Of a stretch of 10,010 nucleotides of DNA, positions 1 to 6,651 are shown piece by piece. Under the pieces are notes generated by a model. The model made no database searches and was not told the origin of the DNA. It worked only from the letters and a program-made list of their open reading frames with translations. The stretch is from Candidatus Rokuibacteriota bacterium (GTDB lineage Bacteria; JAUVQV01): assembly GCA_030609125.1 (NCBI GenBank), contig JAUWCW010000048.1, forward strand, positions 1 to 10,010. The letters run 5' to 3'. Positions within the stretch are counted from its first letter, which is position 1, and the number at the start of each line of letters is the position of its first letter. The translations under genes were made by a program, and so were the position numbers.

Positions 1-184
1 CACGGAGGGTCCGCAGCGTGTCTTGCGCCGGAACGACACAGTAATTGTCCTGGCCCTTCGGGACTATAAACGGCTGGTAGGCAAAGAGCCTGGATTCAAG
101 GAATTTCTCATGAAGGAGGGGCCAGACCTGGAAGGCCTGGACTTGAGCCGGGACCGTTCGGTCATGCGGGATCCGGATCTGTGA
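1..184 (+). CDS. Phd/YefM-type antitoxin of a VapBC pair, 3' part
   Basis: The last 60 codons of a gene that begins left of the window; codons start at position 2 and the stop TGA is 182-184. The visible protein has the C-terminal layout of Phd/YefM-type antitoxins. A strand reading VLRRNDTVIVLALRDYKRL is followed by a charged, Gly/Pro-containing tail of the kind that wraps around a partner toxin. The N-terminal DNA-binding fold is outside the window. Its stop overlaps the GTG start of the PIN toxin (GTGA, 181-184), the usual translational coupling of an antitoxin-toxin pair. By family knowledge it should neutralise the toxin and repress its own operon. The family call rests on this tail and the neighbour; a VapB of another fold remains possible. 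Confidence 0.75.
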   Translation, partial: TEGPQRVLRRNDTVIVLALRDYKRLVGKEPGFKEFLMKEGPDLEGLDLSRDRSVMRDPDL

Positions 185-603
185 GAGTTCTTCTCGACAC
201 GTGCGTTCTTTCGGAGATACGAAAGCCGAAAGGAAATCAGCTGGTGCGCCGATCTGCCGAGGAGATTGCCGATGACGATCTCTTTATCAGCGTGATCTCT
301 ATCGGCGAGATCGCCAAAGGTATCGCACTCCTTGACGACGGCAGACGTAAACGCCAACTGCAGAGCTGGCTGCAGGCCCTGGAGCGAGACTATGCTTCCC
401 GCATCCTTCCTGTCGATGGGGAAACTGCCCATATCTGGGGGGAGCTGACAGCCACTGCCCGGAAGCATGGAAAAGTTGTGTCATCCTGCGACGGTCTGAT
501 CGCAGCGACGGCCCGACGTCACGGGCTGCATCTCATGACGCGAAATATCGCTGACTATGAGCCGACAGGGGCCATGTTGATCAATCCATGGGAGGGTGCG
601 TGA
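181..603 (+). CDS. vapC: PIN-domain ribonuclease toxin (VapC/FitB family)
   Basis: A 140-residue single-domain PIN protein, the normal length for VapC. The N-terminal strand MRVLLDTCVLSEI carries the first catalytic acid, D6. E43 in ISIGEIAKG is the second, and D104 in SSCDGLIAATA is the third. The C-terminal TRNIADY segment (N122, D125) completes the acidic Mg2+ pocket. VapC toxins are endoribonucleases that cut tRNA or rRNA and arrest translation when the antitoxin is degraded; the target cannot be read from sequence. The GTG start at 181 overlaps the antitoxin stop, and no later start would keep D6. All catalytic acids are present, so the enzyme looks intact. Its stop TGA (601-603) overlaps another GTG (600-602) that could begin a small downstream ORF. 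Confidence 0.93.
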   Translation: MRVLLDTCVLSEIRKPKGNQLVRRSAEEIADDDLFISVISIGEIAKGIALLDDGRRKRQLQSWLQALERDYASRILPVDGETAHIWGELTATARKHGKVVSSCDGLIAATARRHGLHLMTRNIADYEPTGAMLINPWEGA

Positions 604-713
604 GCCGGGAGTATCTATTTGAAAGGATCGTTTCCGGCGCGCCCAAACACGTCGAGCCGCCCTTTCTGGAGCGCGCGAAGGCACGCTGGCCGGGAAAATC
701 GGAGGGCAAATAA
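600..713 (+). CDS. possible 37-residue protein coupled to vapC
   Basis: GTG at 600-602 overlaps the vapC stop as GTGA, the same coupling arrangement as between antitoxin and toxin. A GGAGG at 591-595 lies 4 nt upstream of the start. The frame stays open to TAA at 711-713. The product begins MSREYLFERIVSGAPKHVE, is charged and proline-containing, ends in a basic stretch (RAKARWPGKSEGK), and has no signal peptide or membrane segment. I do not recognise a family. It could be a small coupled protein, a remnant of a third gene of the toxin-antitoxin operon, or a chance ORF. Overlap and ribosome site are seen; that it is translated is inference. Confidence 0.4.
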   Translation: MSREYLFERIVSGAPKHVEPPFLERAKARWPGKSEGK

Positions 714-819
714 AACGTTATACTTGGAGCGCGCCGCTGTGGCCGGGGTGGTGTCGACCGGGAGGCGGAGTCAAGATGAGAACATCGGTCTTTTTGCTTC
801 TTTCATCCGGAGGATGATT

Positions 820-1110
820 ATGAAAGCTGAAACACTGCTGCAAGAGAAACGTGAAGCCATAAAGCGTCTGGTCGCAAAGCATGGTGCGTTGAATCCCAGG
901 ATCTTTGGTTCGGTGGCCCGAGGCGAAGCAGGGCACGAAAGCGACATCGACCTCCTGGTGAAAATGGAAGAAGGGCGAAGCCTGCTTGATCTGAGCGCCC
1001 TTGTCCTCGATCTTCAGGAACTTCTCGGTGTCAAAGTGGATGTGGTGTCCGAAGATGGGCTGTACTGGCTGCTCCGAAGGCGGATTCTAAAGGAGGCAAG
1101 TCCCTTATGA
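820..1110 (+). CDS. mntA: MNT-domain nucleotidyltransferase antitoxin (MntA-like)
   Basis: A 96-residue minimal nucleotidyltransferase. The signature [18 protein letters not shown] contains the G30-S31 loop and two metal-binding aspartates, D42 and D44. A third acid, D74 in VKVDVV, completes the triad of an active enzyme. In HEPN/MNT toxin-antitoxin systems this protein uses ATP to AMPylate the tyrosine next to the HEPN active site and so silences the toxin; that role is inferred from family and neighbour. ATG 820 is chosen because GGAGG at 809-813 lies 6 nt upstream. ATG 814 would abut that site, and an open frame reaching back to 619 runs through non-conserved sequence. The stop overlaps the next gene's start (ATGA, 1107-1110). 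The catalytic set is complete, unlike the partner toxin, which is frameshifted. Confidence 0.9.
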   Translation: MKAETLLQEKREAIKRLVAKHGALNPRIFGSVARGEAGHESDIDLLVKMEEGRSLLDLSALVLDLQELLGVKVDVVSEDGLYWLLRRRILKEASPL

Positions 1111-1480
1111 AAAAAGACACCCGTGTTTACCTTGCCCAGATCCTTGAAAGGATTGACCGCATCAAGGAGTACACCGCGGATGGCAAAGATGCGTTCTTTG
1201 TCGACTCTCGTACCCAGGATGCCGTCATCCGTAATTTCGAGGTCATTGGGGAAGCCGCCAAAAGGATTCCAGAGGAATACAGACAGCGGCATCCATCGAT
1301 TTCCTGGCGGGAACTCGCCGGGTTTCGGGATGTATTGATTCATCAGTATGAGGCGTGAGTATTGCTGAAGTGTGGCAGCTCGTTGAAAAAAATCTGGAGC
1401 CGCTTCGAGAAGCGATCGCGGCCATTCTGCCCCCTTTAGATGAATTGGAAAAAGAAATAGCAGGAGACGAAGATATGTAA
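1107..1480 (+). pseudogene. hepT: HEPN toxin (HepT/DUF86-like) with a one-base frameshift
   Basis: The frame from ATG 1107 gives 83 residues and stops at TGA 1356-1358. It holds the HEPN fold and the RX4HXY ribonuclease motif R74-DVLI-H79-Q-Y81, the tyrosine being the expected AMPylation site. Family members are about 110-120 residues. The missing C-terminal helices continue in another frame from 1355 to TAA 1478-1480, reading [20 protein letters not shown] and onward. One extra G near 1350-1354 would restore [12 protein letters not shown], so a base appears deleted two codons after the motif. The gene is translationally coupled to mntA. HepT is normally a tRNA/RNA-cleaving toxin held by MntA. 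The short form lacks the last helices and may be inactive or unstable. A sequencing error in the G-rich run is the main alternative. Confidence 0.88.
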
Positions 1481-1665
1481 CAAGTCACTCTTGTCCAAAA
1501 CGGGTTTTTGGATTCCTGTGCCTGGCTACGAACAGGGAACTGCATGGTGAGCTCCGGGGAAGCAAGAAGCCAGCTTGTTTGACATTACGGGTTTTTCCTG
1601 GAAATAGAGGTGCTCGAAGCAACCGCTCTGGACAGCAATCTTCGCGGACAGTGTAGGTCGAAGGG

Positions 1666-2022
1666 ATGGCCGGGAAGAAAAAGAAGCCGAACCAGAAGAT
1701 GCAGGCGTGGATCGATGCCCGAAAGCGGCATCGGCTCTCACATGCTCTTGTCCAGATGGCCCGTGAGCTTGGGATGAACCCGAAAACGCTCGGCAAACTG
1801 GACAACCACGACCAGGAGCCATGGAAGATGCCGCTCCGGCAGTTCATCGGGCACCTGTATTTCAAGCGCTTCGGCAGGGAACGTCCGGAAACCGTTCTGT
1901 CCATCGAACGGAAAATCCAGCACGACGAGAAGAAGAAGGCCAAAAGGCGCGAGGCGAAAAAGCGGCGCCGGCAGAACGAGATGTCCGGGACGCCGGATGA
2001 GCCCGAGCTTCCGCCTTTTTAG
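1666..2022 (+). CDS. small basic conserved protein of unknown function
   Basis: 118 residues, extremely Lys/Arg-rich. The N-terminus is MAGKKKKPNQKMQAWIDAR. A compact central region (about residues 20-75) contains HALVQMARELGMNPKTLGK and an aromatic stretch LYFKRFGRERPETV. A basic low-complexity helix follows (about 85-105), then an acidic Pro-rich end, PDEPELPPF. It resembles a conserved hypothetical family I have seen in scattered proteobacterial genomes with no assigned function. The central ARELGMNPKTLGKLDNH has the rhythm of a helix-turn-helix, so nucleic-acid binding is plausible but inferred. ATG 1666 has only a weak AAGGG immediately upstream. It stands alone, with 185 nt before it and 160 nt after it. 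No signal peptide or membrane segment is seen. Confidence 0.8.
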   Translation: MAGKKKKPNQKMQAWIDARKRHRLSHALVQMARELGMNPKTLGKLDNHDQEPWKMPLRQFIGHLYFKRFGRERPETVLSIERKIQHDEKKKAKRREAKKRRRQNEMSGTPDEPELPPF

Positions 2023-2101
2023 GGAGAACAGGCACTTTGATGCCGTATCGTGAGCCTGGACGCATGCCGAAGATGGAGATCTCCGGTCCATGGTGGCCCG
2101 A

Positions 2102-2174
2102 GGCTGTCGTAACTATTTTTCTTGACAAGACAGCCCACGTAACTGTATTTCTCGTATCGTAATCTTTTTTCTGG
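2102..2174 (+). promoter_or_regulatory. fic upstream region: three direct repeats, an inverted repeat and a possible promoter
   Basis: Three imperfect 17-bp direct repeats precede fic: CGTAACTATTTTTCTTG (2108-2124), CGTAACTGTATTTCTCG (2138-2154) and CGTAATCTTTTTTCTGG (2158-2174). Starts are 30 and 20 bp apart, close to three and two helical turns. The first overlaps a consensus -35 box TTGACA (2122-2127), with a weak -10 candidate TATTTC at 2146-2151 inside the second. A 7-bp inverted repeat, GGCTGTC (2102-2108) and GACAGCC (2129-2135), brackets the first copy. The third runs into the ribosome site GGAGG (2173-2177). The layout suits cooperative repressor binding; that function is inference. 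Confidence 0.5.
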
Positions 2175-2182
2175 AGGATGCC

Positions 2183-3715
2183 GTGGCTGAAAACGGTCAA
2201 AAACAGGCTACGCTCAGGCTCGCAGGATATGCGGCGCTCATTGAGCGGTACGGTCTCGACGTCATCCCGAACTGGCACATATCCCTGGTCGCGACAAGCG
2301 GAATCCACCGGACCGACTCGACCGGGACCGTAATCGAAGAGGTCTACCCGCTCAAATACTGGCCGGGGAACGCATTGGGCGATCATCTCGAATTCGCAAT
2401 CAAGTACGACGGCACGAATCTCGCGATACTCGCGAGCCTGTTTCAGGAGGTCGGCGCGGAAGACTTCATGGATTATGTCCGGTCCAAACCGACCGGTAAA
2501 TACGCCCGTCGGCTGTGGTTTCTGTACGAGTTTCTTACCGGCACGTCCCTCCCGATTGATGACTTGAAGCGGGGAAACTACATCGACCTGCTCGATCCGG
2601 ATCAATACTACACGGTCACTACTGCCCGCAAGGTTCGCCGTCAGCGGATCAACGACAACTTGCTGGGCGAAAGCCGGTTCTGTCCGATGATTCGTCGTAC
2701 CGATATCCTTCAAGGTTTCGAAGCATCCGACCTTCCCGGCCGGTGCCGGAATGTCATGTCCGGCTACTCGCCGGAATTGTTGAAGCGGGCATTGAGTTAT
2801 CTCTACTCCAAGGAGACGAAAACATCCTTCGAAATCGAACACATTAAACCCGGCTCGGCCCGGACCGAGCGCTTCATCGCGTTGCTTCAGTTGGCGGAGC
2901 GCGAAGACTTCTGCGAAAAAACGAAATTGATCGACCTGCAGAATCGTATTGTCGATCCACGGTTTTCCGAATCCGACTATCGGACGATCCAGAACTATGT
3001 CGGCGAGACGGTAGCCTGGCAGAAAGAGAAAGTCAATTTCGCGTGTCCGAAGCCGGAGGACCTCCCCGACATGATGAAATGCCTGATCGCCTCCCACAAG
3101 CGAATGGACGAGGGAGGCGTGTCCGCAGTGATTCATGCCGCCGCCGTGGCGTATGGATTCGTTTTCCTGCATCCCTTCGAGGACGGCAACGGTCGAATTC
3201 ATCGATTCCTGATCCACAATGTTCTTGCCCGCCGAGGATTTACGCCCGGTGGAATCATGTTTCCCGTATCGGCGTCCATGCTGAAGGATCTTGCCGGCTA
3301 CGACGCTTCCCTGGAGACGTTTTCTCGACCGCTCATGGCCCTGGTGGAATATTCCTTTGACGAGGAAGGCCGCATGACTGTTCATAACGATACGGCCCGG
3401 TGGTACAGCTACGTCGACATGACGTCCCAGGCGGAGGCGCTCTTCCGGTTTATTGAGCACACCATCGATACGGAACTCGTCGAAGAACTGGCCTTCCTGG
3501 CAGACTACGACGTGACCAGGAAGGCGATCCGGGAGATCGTGGACATGCCCGATCGGCATATCGATCTCTTCATCCGTTTCTGCCTGCAGAACAACGGCCG
3601 ACTCTCAGCGAAGAAACGTGTAAGCCACTTTGATTTTCTGTCGGAGGACGAAATCGCCCTTATGGAACAGGCATTCCGATCCGCCTACGGAAGCAGGACG
3701 ACGGACGATGCATGA
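2183..3715 (+). CDS. Fic-domain protein (putative AMP transferase), 510 residues
   Basis: The Fic motif is complete at residues 330-341, HPFEDGNGRIHR, with catalytic H330 and the anion-binding GNGR loop. Fic enzymes usually transfer AMP from ATP to a hydroxyl side chain of a target protein. Residues 215-220 (SFEIEH) match the N-terminal inhibitory pattern (S/T)xxxE(G/N) except that His replaces the last residue, suggesting class II autoinhibition through E219. About 190 residues precede the core with no domain I can name. The C-terminal 70 residues (about 435-505) are helical and could form a winged helix. The GTG start has GGAGG 5 nt upstream; no nearer ATG fits. No small antitoxin gene adjoins it. 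The target is unknown. It is longer than minimal Fic toxins, which are about 200 residues. Confidence 0.9.
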   Translation: MAENGQKQATLRLAGYAALIERYGLDVIPNWHISLVATSGIHRTDSTGTVIEEVYPLKYWPGNALGDHLEFAIKYDGTNLAILASLFQEVGAEDFMDYVRSKPTGKYARRLWFLYEFLTGTSLPIDDLKRGNYIDLLDPDQYYTVTTARKVRRQRINDNLLGESRFCPMIRRTDILQGFEASDLPGRCRNVMSGYSPELLKRALSYLYSKETKTSFEIEHIKPGSARTERFIALLQLAEREDFCEKTKLIDLQNRIVDPRFSESDYRTIQNYVGETVAWQKEKVNFACPKPEDLPDMMKCLIASHKRMDEGGVSAVIHAAAVAYGFVFLHPFEDGNGRIHRFLIHNVLARRGFTPGGIMFPVSASMLKDLAGYDASLETFSRPLMALVEYSFDEEGRMTVHNDTARWYSYVDMTSQAEALFRFIEHTIDTELVEELAFLADYDVTRKAIREIVDMPDRHIDLFIRFCLQNNGRLSAKKRVSHFDFLSEDEIALMEQAFRSAYGSRTTDDA

Positions 3716-3832
3716 CGGATATCTGACGAACTACGCGATGTAGATGAAAATTCGGTTCTTACGTAGAATGGAGAAACGGGGAGAATCCGGCCTGAAGGGA
3801 AAAGCAATCGTGAAGAAGAGGCGCTGACGAAC

Positions 3833-5056
3833 ATGTCTTCCGGCATCAAACACAAATGGACCTTTCGCGCCCGTTTCAGGCGGTACGCCTTCGGGTGGCG
3901 TTCGCAGCCGGCGATCAAGCGCATCAAGGAGGCGGTCTCGGAAATCAGGAAGGCGGCCCGCAAGGATCCCGTCCTGGGTGGCGAGGGCGCCGTGCTCTTC
4001 CTCGAAAAGATTTCAGCGGCTATCGAGCGGGTGGACGGCTCCTCGGGCGCCATCGGCACGACGGTCTACAACGCCATCGAAACGCTGGCGCCGATCATCG
4101 CCCGGGCGCCGGCCGATGATGAACTCCGGGACAGATGGCTGGATCGTCTCTGGCGGGCGGTGGAGGAGGACAAGATGCCCTACCTCGAGGGATTGCCCGA
4201 CCACTGGGGGGAGCTTTGCGTTACTCCCGAACGCGCCTCACGCTGGGCGGACGATTTTGTCAGCGTGGTGCGGATGGTCTGGAGCCCGGATCGTAAGCCC
4301 GGAGACTACTTCAACGGGACGTCCGCCTGCCTGAGCGCGCTGCTCAAGGCGGGACGGAATGCCGAAATCATGGAACTGCTCGAACAGGCGCCTCACAAGT
4401 TCTGGCATGATCGGAAATGGGGAGTCAAGGCTCTGATATCCATGGGCAGGAGGGGCGAAGCGCTTCGGTACGCCGAGAATACACGGGGACTCAACCAGCC
4501 CGCCTGGGAGATCGCGCGGGTCTGTGAAGAAATCCTGCTGTCGAGCGGCATGGCGGAGGAGGCTTATAGCCGCTATGCCGTCGAGGCCAATCGGAAGACG
4601 ACGTACCTGGCGACCTTCCGCGGTATCGTCAAGAAATATCCGGGCAAAGAACCGGCCGACATACTGCGTGATCTGGTAATCTCCACTCCGGGAGATGAGG
4701 GCAAGTGGTTCGCCGCCGCCAGGTCGGCGGGACTCTATGACGAGGCCGTCGAACTGGCCAATCGCACCCCCTGCGATCCCAGGACCCTCACCCGGGCCGC
4801 CCGGGACATGGCGAAAACCGAACCTCGATTTGCCGTCGAGGCCGGTATGGCGGCACTGCGGTGGCTCGTGGAGGGCTATGGCTACGAGATCACCAGTCTG
4901 GACGTTCGGGAGGCCTATGATCACACCATGGAAGCCGCCGGGAAGGCGGGGTGCACATCGGAAACCTTCACACGCATCCGCGAACTGGTAGCGGGCGAGA
5001 CCTTTGGAGAATGTTTCGTTACCAGGATTATAGGACACGAGCTGGGATTGAAATAG
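3833..5056 (+). CDS. helical-repeat protein of unknown function, 407 residues
   Basis: I do not recognise a named family. It resembles long uncharacterised proteins seen in scattered proteobacteria. The N-terminus is basic and aromatic (HKWTFRARFRRYAFGWRSQP), followed by a helical stretch ending near residue 90. Residues about 150-330 consist of short helix pairs with TPR/HAT-like rhythm, for example LSALLKAGRNAEIMELLEQA, ALISMGRRGEALRYAE and AARSAGLYDEAVELANR. A solenoid scaffold for protein contacts is therefore likely, as inference. There is no signal peptide, membrane span or catalytic motif. ATG 3833 has only a weak GAGG about 11 nt upstream. It lies 117 nt after fic, so a shared transcript is possible but not shown. 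The stop is TAG. Confidence 0.8.
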   Translation: MSSGIKHKWTFRARFRRYAFGWRSQPAIKRIKEAVSEIRKAARKDPVLGGEGAVLFLEKISAAIERVDGSSGAIGTTVYNAIETLAPIIARAPADDELRDRWLDRLWRAVEEDKMPYLEGLPDHWGELCVTPERASRWADDFVSVVRMVWSPDRKPGDYFNGTSACLSALLKAGRNAEIMELLEQAPHKFWHDRKWGVKALISMGRRGEALRYAENTRGLNQPAWEIARVCEEILLSSGMAEEAYSRYAVEANRKTTYLATFRGIVKKYPGKEPADILRDLVISTPGDEGKWFAAARSAGLYDEAVELANRTPCDPRTLTRAARDMAKTEPRFAVEAGMAALRWLVEGYGYEITSLDVREAYDHTMEAAGKAGCTSETFTRIRELVAGETFGECFVTRIIGHELGLK

Positions 5057-5138
5057 GTGCATGAATGTTGCCGGTCGTGGTCCGGGAGTTGGGCCGGAAG
5101 ATGCACGTTGGCGTGGTTGACAGTCGGCTGAATGTCCG

Positions 5139-5166
5139 TTGACAACGACGTCCCATTTCCTATCAT
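5139..5166 (+). promoter_or_regulatory. sigma-70 type promoter of cysS-rlmB
   Basis: A perfect -35 TTGACA (5139-5144), a 16-bp spacer and -10 TATCAT (5161-5166, 5 of 6 to consensus) stand about 30 nt before the cysS start. The predicted transcript starts near 5173, leaving a short leader that carries the ribosome site GGAAGGAG (5181-5188). The promoter separates the housekeeping operon from the accessory genes to its left. Confidence 0.7.
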
Positions 5167-5196
5167 GGGTCCCTGTTTTCGGAAGGAGACGCATTG

Positions 5197-6651
5197 ATGC
5201 AGCTGTATAACACCAGAAAGGGCGGAAAAGAGGAGTTCACGCCGCTGCAGCCGGGGCGGGTCGGCATGTACGTCTGCGGTGTTACGGTCTACGACTTCTG
5301 CCACCTCGGCCACGCCCGCGGGGCGGTCGTCTTCGACGTGATACGGCGATATTTCGAATACTCGGGCCTGCACGTTACCTACGTCAAGAACTTCACCGAC
5401 ATAGACGACAAGATCATCGCCCGCGCCGCCGAGGCCAAGGTGGCCCCCGCAGCCCTGGCGGAGCGTTTCATAGAAGAATACCAGCGGGACATGAAAGACC
5501 TCGGCGTCCGCCCCGCCGACATCGAGCCCAGGGCCACGGAGCACATTCGCGACATCATCTCGCTGGTTGAGGCGCTGGTCGAAAAGGACTCGGCCTACGT
5601 GGTGGACGGCGACGTCTACTTCCGGGTCAGGCAATTCCCCGGGTACGGGGCCCTCTCGGGCCGCACGCCGGAGGACATGATGGCCGGCGCCCGGGTCGAA
5701 GTTGACGAGCGCAAGGCGGACCCGCTCGACTTCGCTCTCTGGAAGGCCTCCAAGGAAGGCGAACCCTGGTGGGAGAGCCCCTGGGGGCGCGGCCGGCCGG
5801 GGTGGCACATCGAGTGCTCGGCCATGTCCGCCTTCCACCTGGGCGAGCAGTTCGACATCCACGGGGGCGGCAAGGACCTTATTTTTCCGCACCACGAGAA
5901 CGAAATCGCCCAGTCCGAGGCCTTTACGGGCAAGAGCTTCGTCCGCTACTGGATCCACAACGGATTCGTCAACGTCAACCGGGAGAAGATGTCGAAGTCC
6001 CTGGGCAACTTCTTCACCATCCTGGACATCCTGGAGAGGTACGACGCCGAGGCGATCAGGCTCTTTCTGCTTTCCACCCACTACCGCAGCCCCATTGATT
6101 TTTCGGATCAGAACCTGGAGGAGGCCACGCGCACCCTCGACCGCTTCTACCACCTCGTGGGCGAACTGGAGGGAGTGCTGCAAGAGGCGGCGGCGAATCC
6201 CTCCGGAAGCGGGGCCAGGGAGGCGTCGGAAGCCGTCGCCTCTCTCGGAAAAAGGTTCCGGCGGTCCATGGACGACGATTTCAATACAGCCGAGGCCCTG
6301 GGAGAGATCTTCAAGACATCGAAGGCGCTCAGCGGCGCCCTGGCCCGGGGCGAGCGCCCGGGAGGGGAGACGCTGGCGGCCTTTCTCCAGGGCGTCCGCG
6401 AGGCGGGGGAAGTGCTGGGAGTTCTGGACAGCTCCCCCTCGTCGTGGAGGGAGCGTCGCGACCGGAGGGAAGAGAAGCTCAAGAGCACCGTGGACAGCTC
6501 CTGGATAGAGGCCAGGCTGGCCGCGCGGGAAGCCGCCCGCGCCGGAAAGGACTGGGCCGCCGCCGATGCCGTCCGGGACGAGCTCCTTTCCAGGGGAGTG
6601 CTGCTCGAGGACACTCCGGAGGGCACGATTTGGCGGCTGAGAAAACCGTAA
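5197..6651 (+). CDS. cysS: cysteine-tRNA ligase
   Basis: Class I aminoacyl-tRNA synthetase that charges tRNA-Cys with cysteine using ATP in the cytosol. Seen from ATG 5197 (484 residues): the HIGH motif is HLGH at 36-39, and KMSKS is at 264-268 in EKMSKSLGN. The zinc ligands that discriminate cysteine are C27, C207, H232 and E236, matching the E. coli enzyme's C28, C209, H234 and E238. A DALR-type helical domain follows from about 300. A C-terminal domain ends in DTPEGTIWRLRKP, typical of the family. ATG 5197 is preferred over the in-frame TTG at 5194 because AGGAG (5184-5188) is 8 nt from ATG but only 5 nt from TTG. The product is full length with nothing missing. Its last 22 nt overlap rlmB. 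Confidence 0.98.
   Translation: MQLYNTRKGGKEEFTPLQPGRVGMYVCGVTVYDFCHLGHARGAVVFDVIRRYFEYSGLHVTYVKNFTDIDDKIIARAAEAKVAPAALAERFIEEYQRDMKDLGVRPADIEPRATEHIRDIISLVEALVEKDSAYVVDGDVYFRVRQFPGYGALSGRTPEDMMAGARVEVDERKADPLDFALWKASKEGEPWWESPWGRGRPGWHIECSAMSAFHLGEQFDIHGGGKDLIFPHHENEIAQSEAFTGKSFVRYWIHNGFVNVNREKMSKSLGNFFTILDILERYDAEAIRLFLLSTHYRSPIDFSDQNLEEATRTLDRFYHLVGELEGVLQEAAANPSGSGAREASEAVASLGKRFRRSMDDDFNTAEALGEIFKTSKALSGALARGERPGGETLAAFLQGVREAGEVLGVLDSSPSSWRERRDRREEKLKSTVDSSWIEARLAAREAARAGKDWAAADAVRDELLSRGVLLEDTPEGTIWRLRKP

Noticed and set aside
619-819. N-terminal extension of the MNT protein back to 619
   Set aside because: The extension resembles no part of the family, while GGAGG at 809-813 fits ATG 820 and gives the usual length of about 96 residues.
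1579-1607. Promoter for the 1666 gene, TTGACA at 1579-1584
   Set aside because: The -35 is perfect, but no convincing -10 lies 16-18 bp downstream (best AAATAG at 1602-1607).
1862-3559. 565-codon open frame on the minus strand
   Set aside because: It lies opposite fic, whose + frame carries a complete Fic motif; the minus translation shows no recognisable domain.
5057-5106. Terminator candidate, GTGCAT at 5057-5062 with ATGCAC at 5101-5106
   Set aside because: The stem is 6 bp around a 38-nt loop and no T-run follows.
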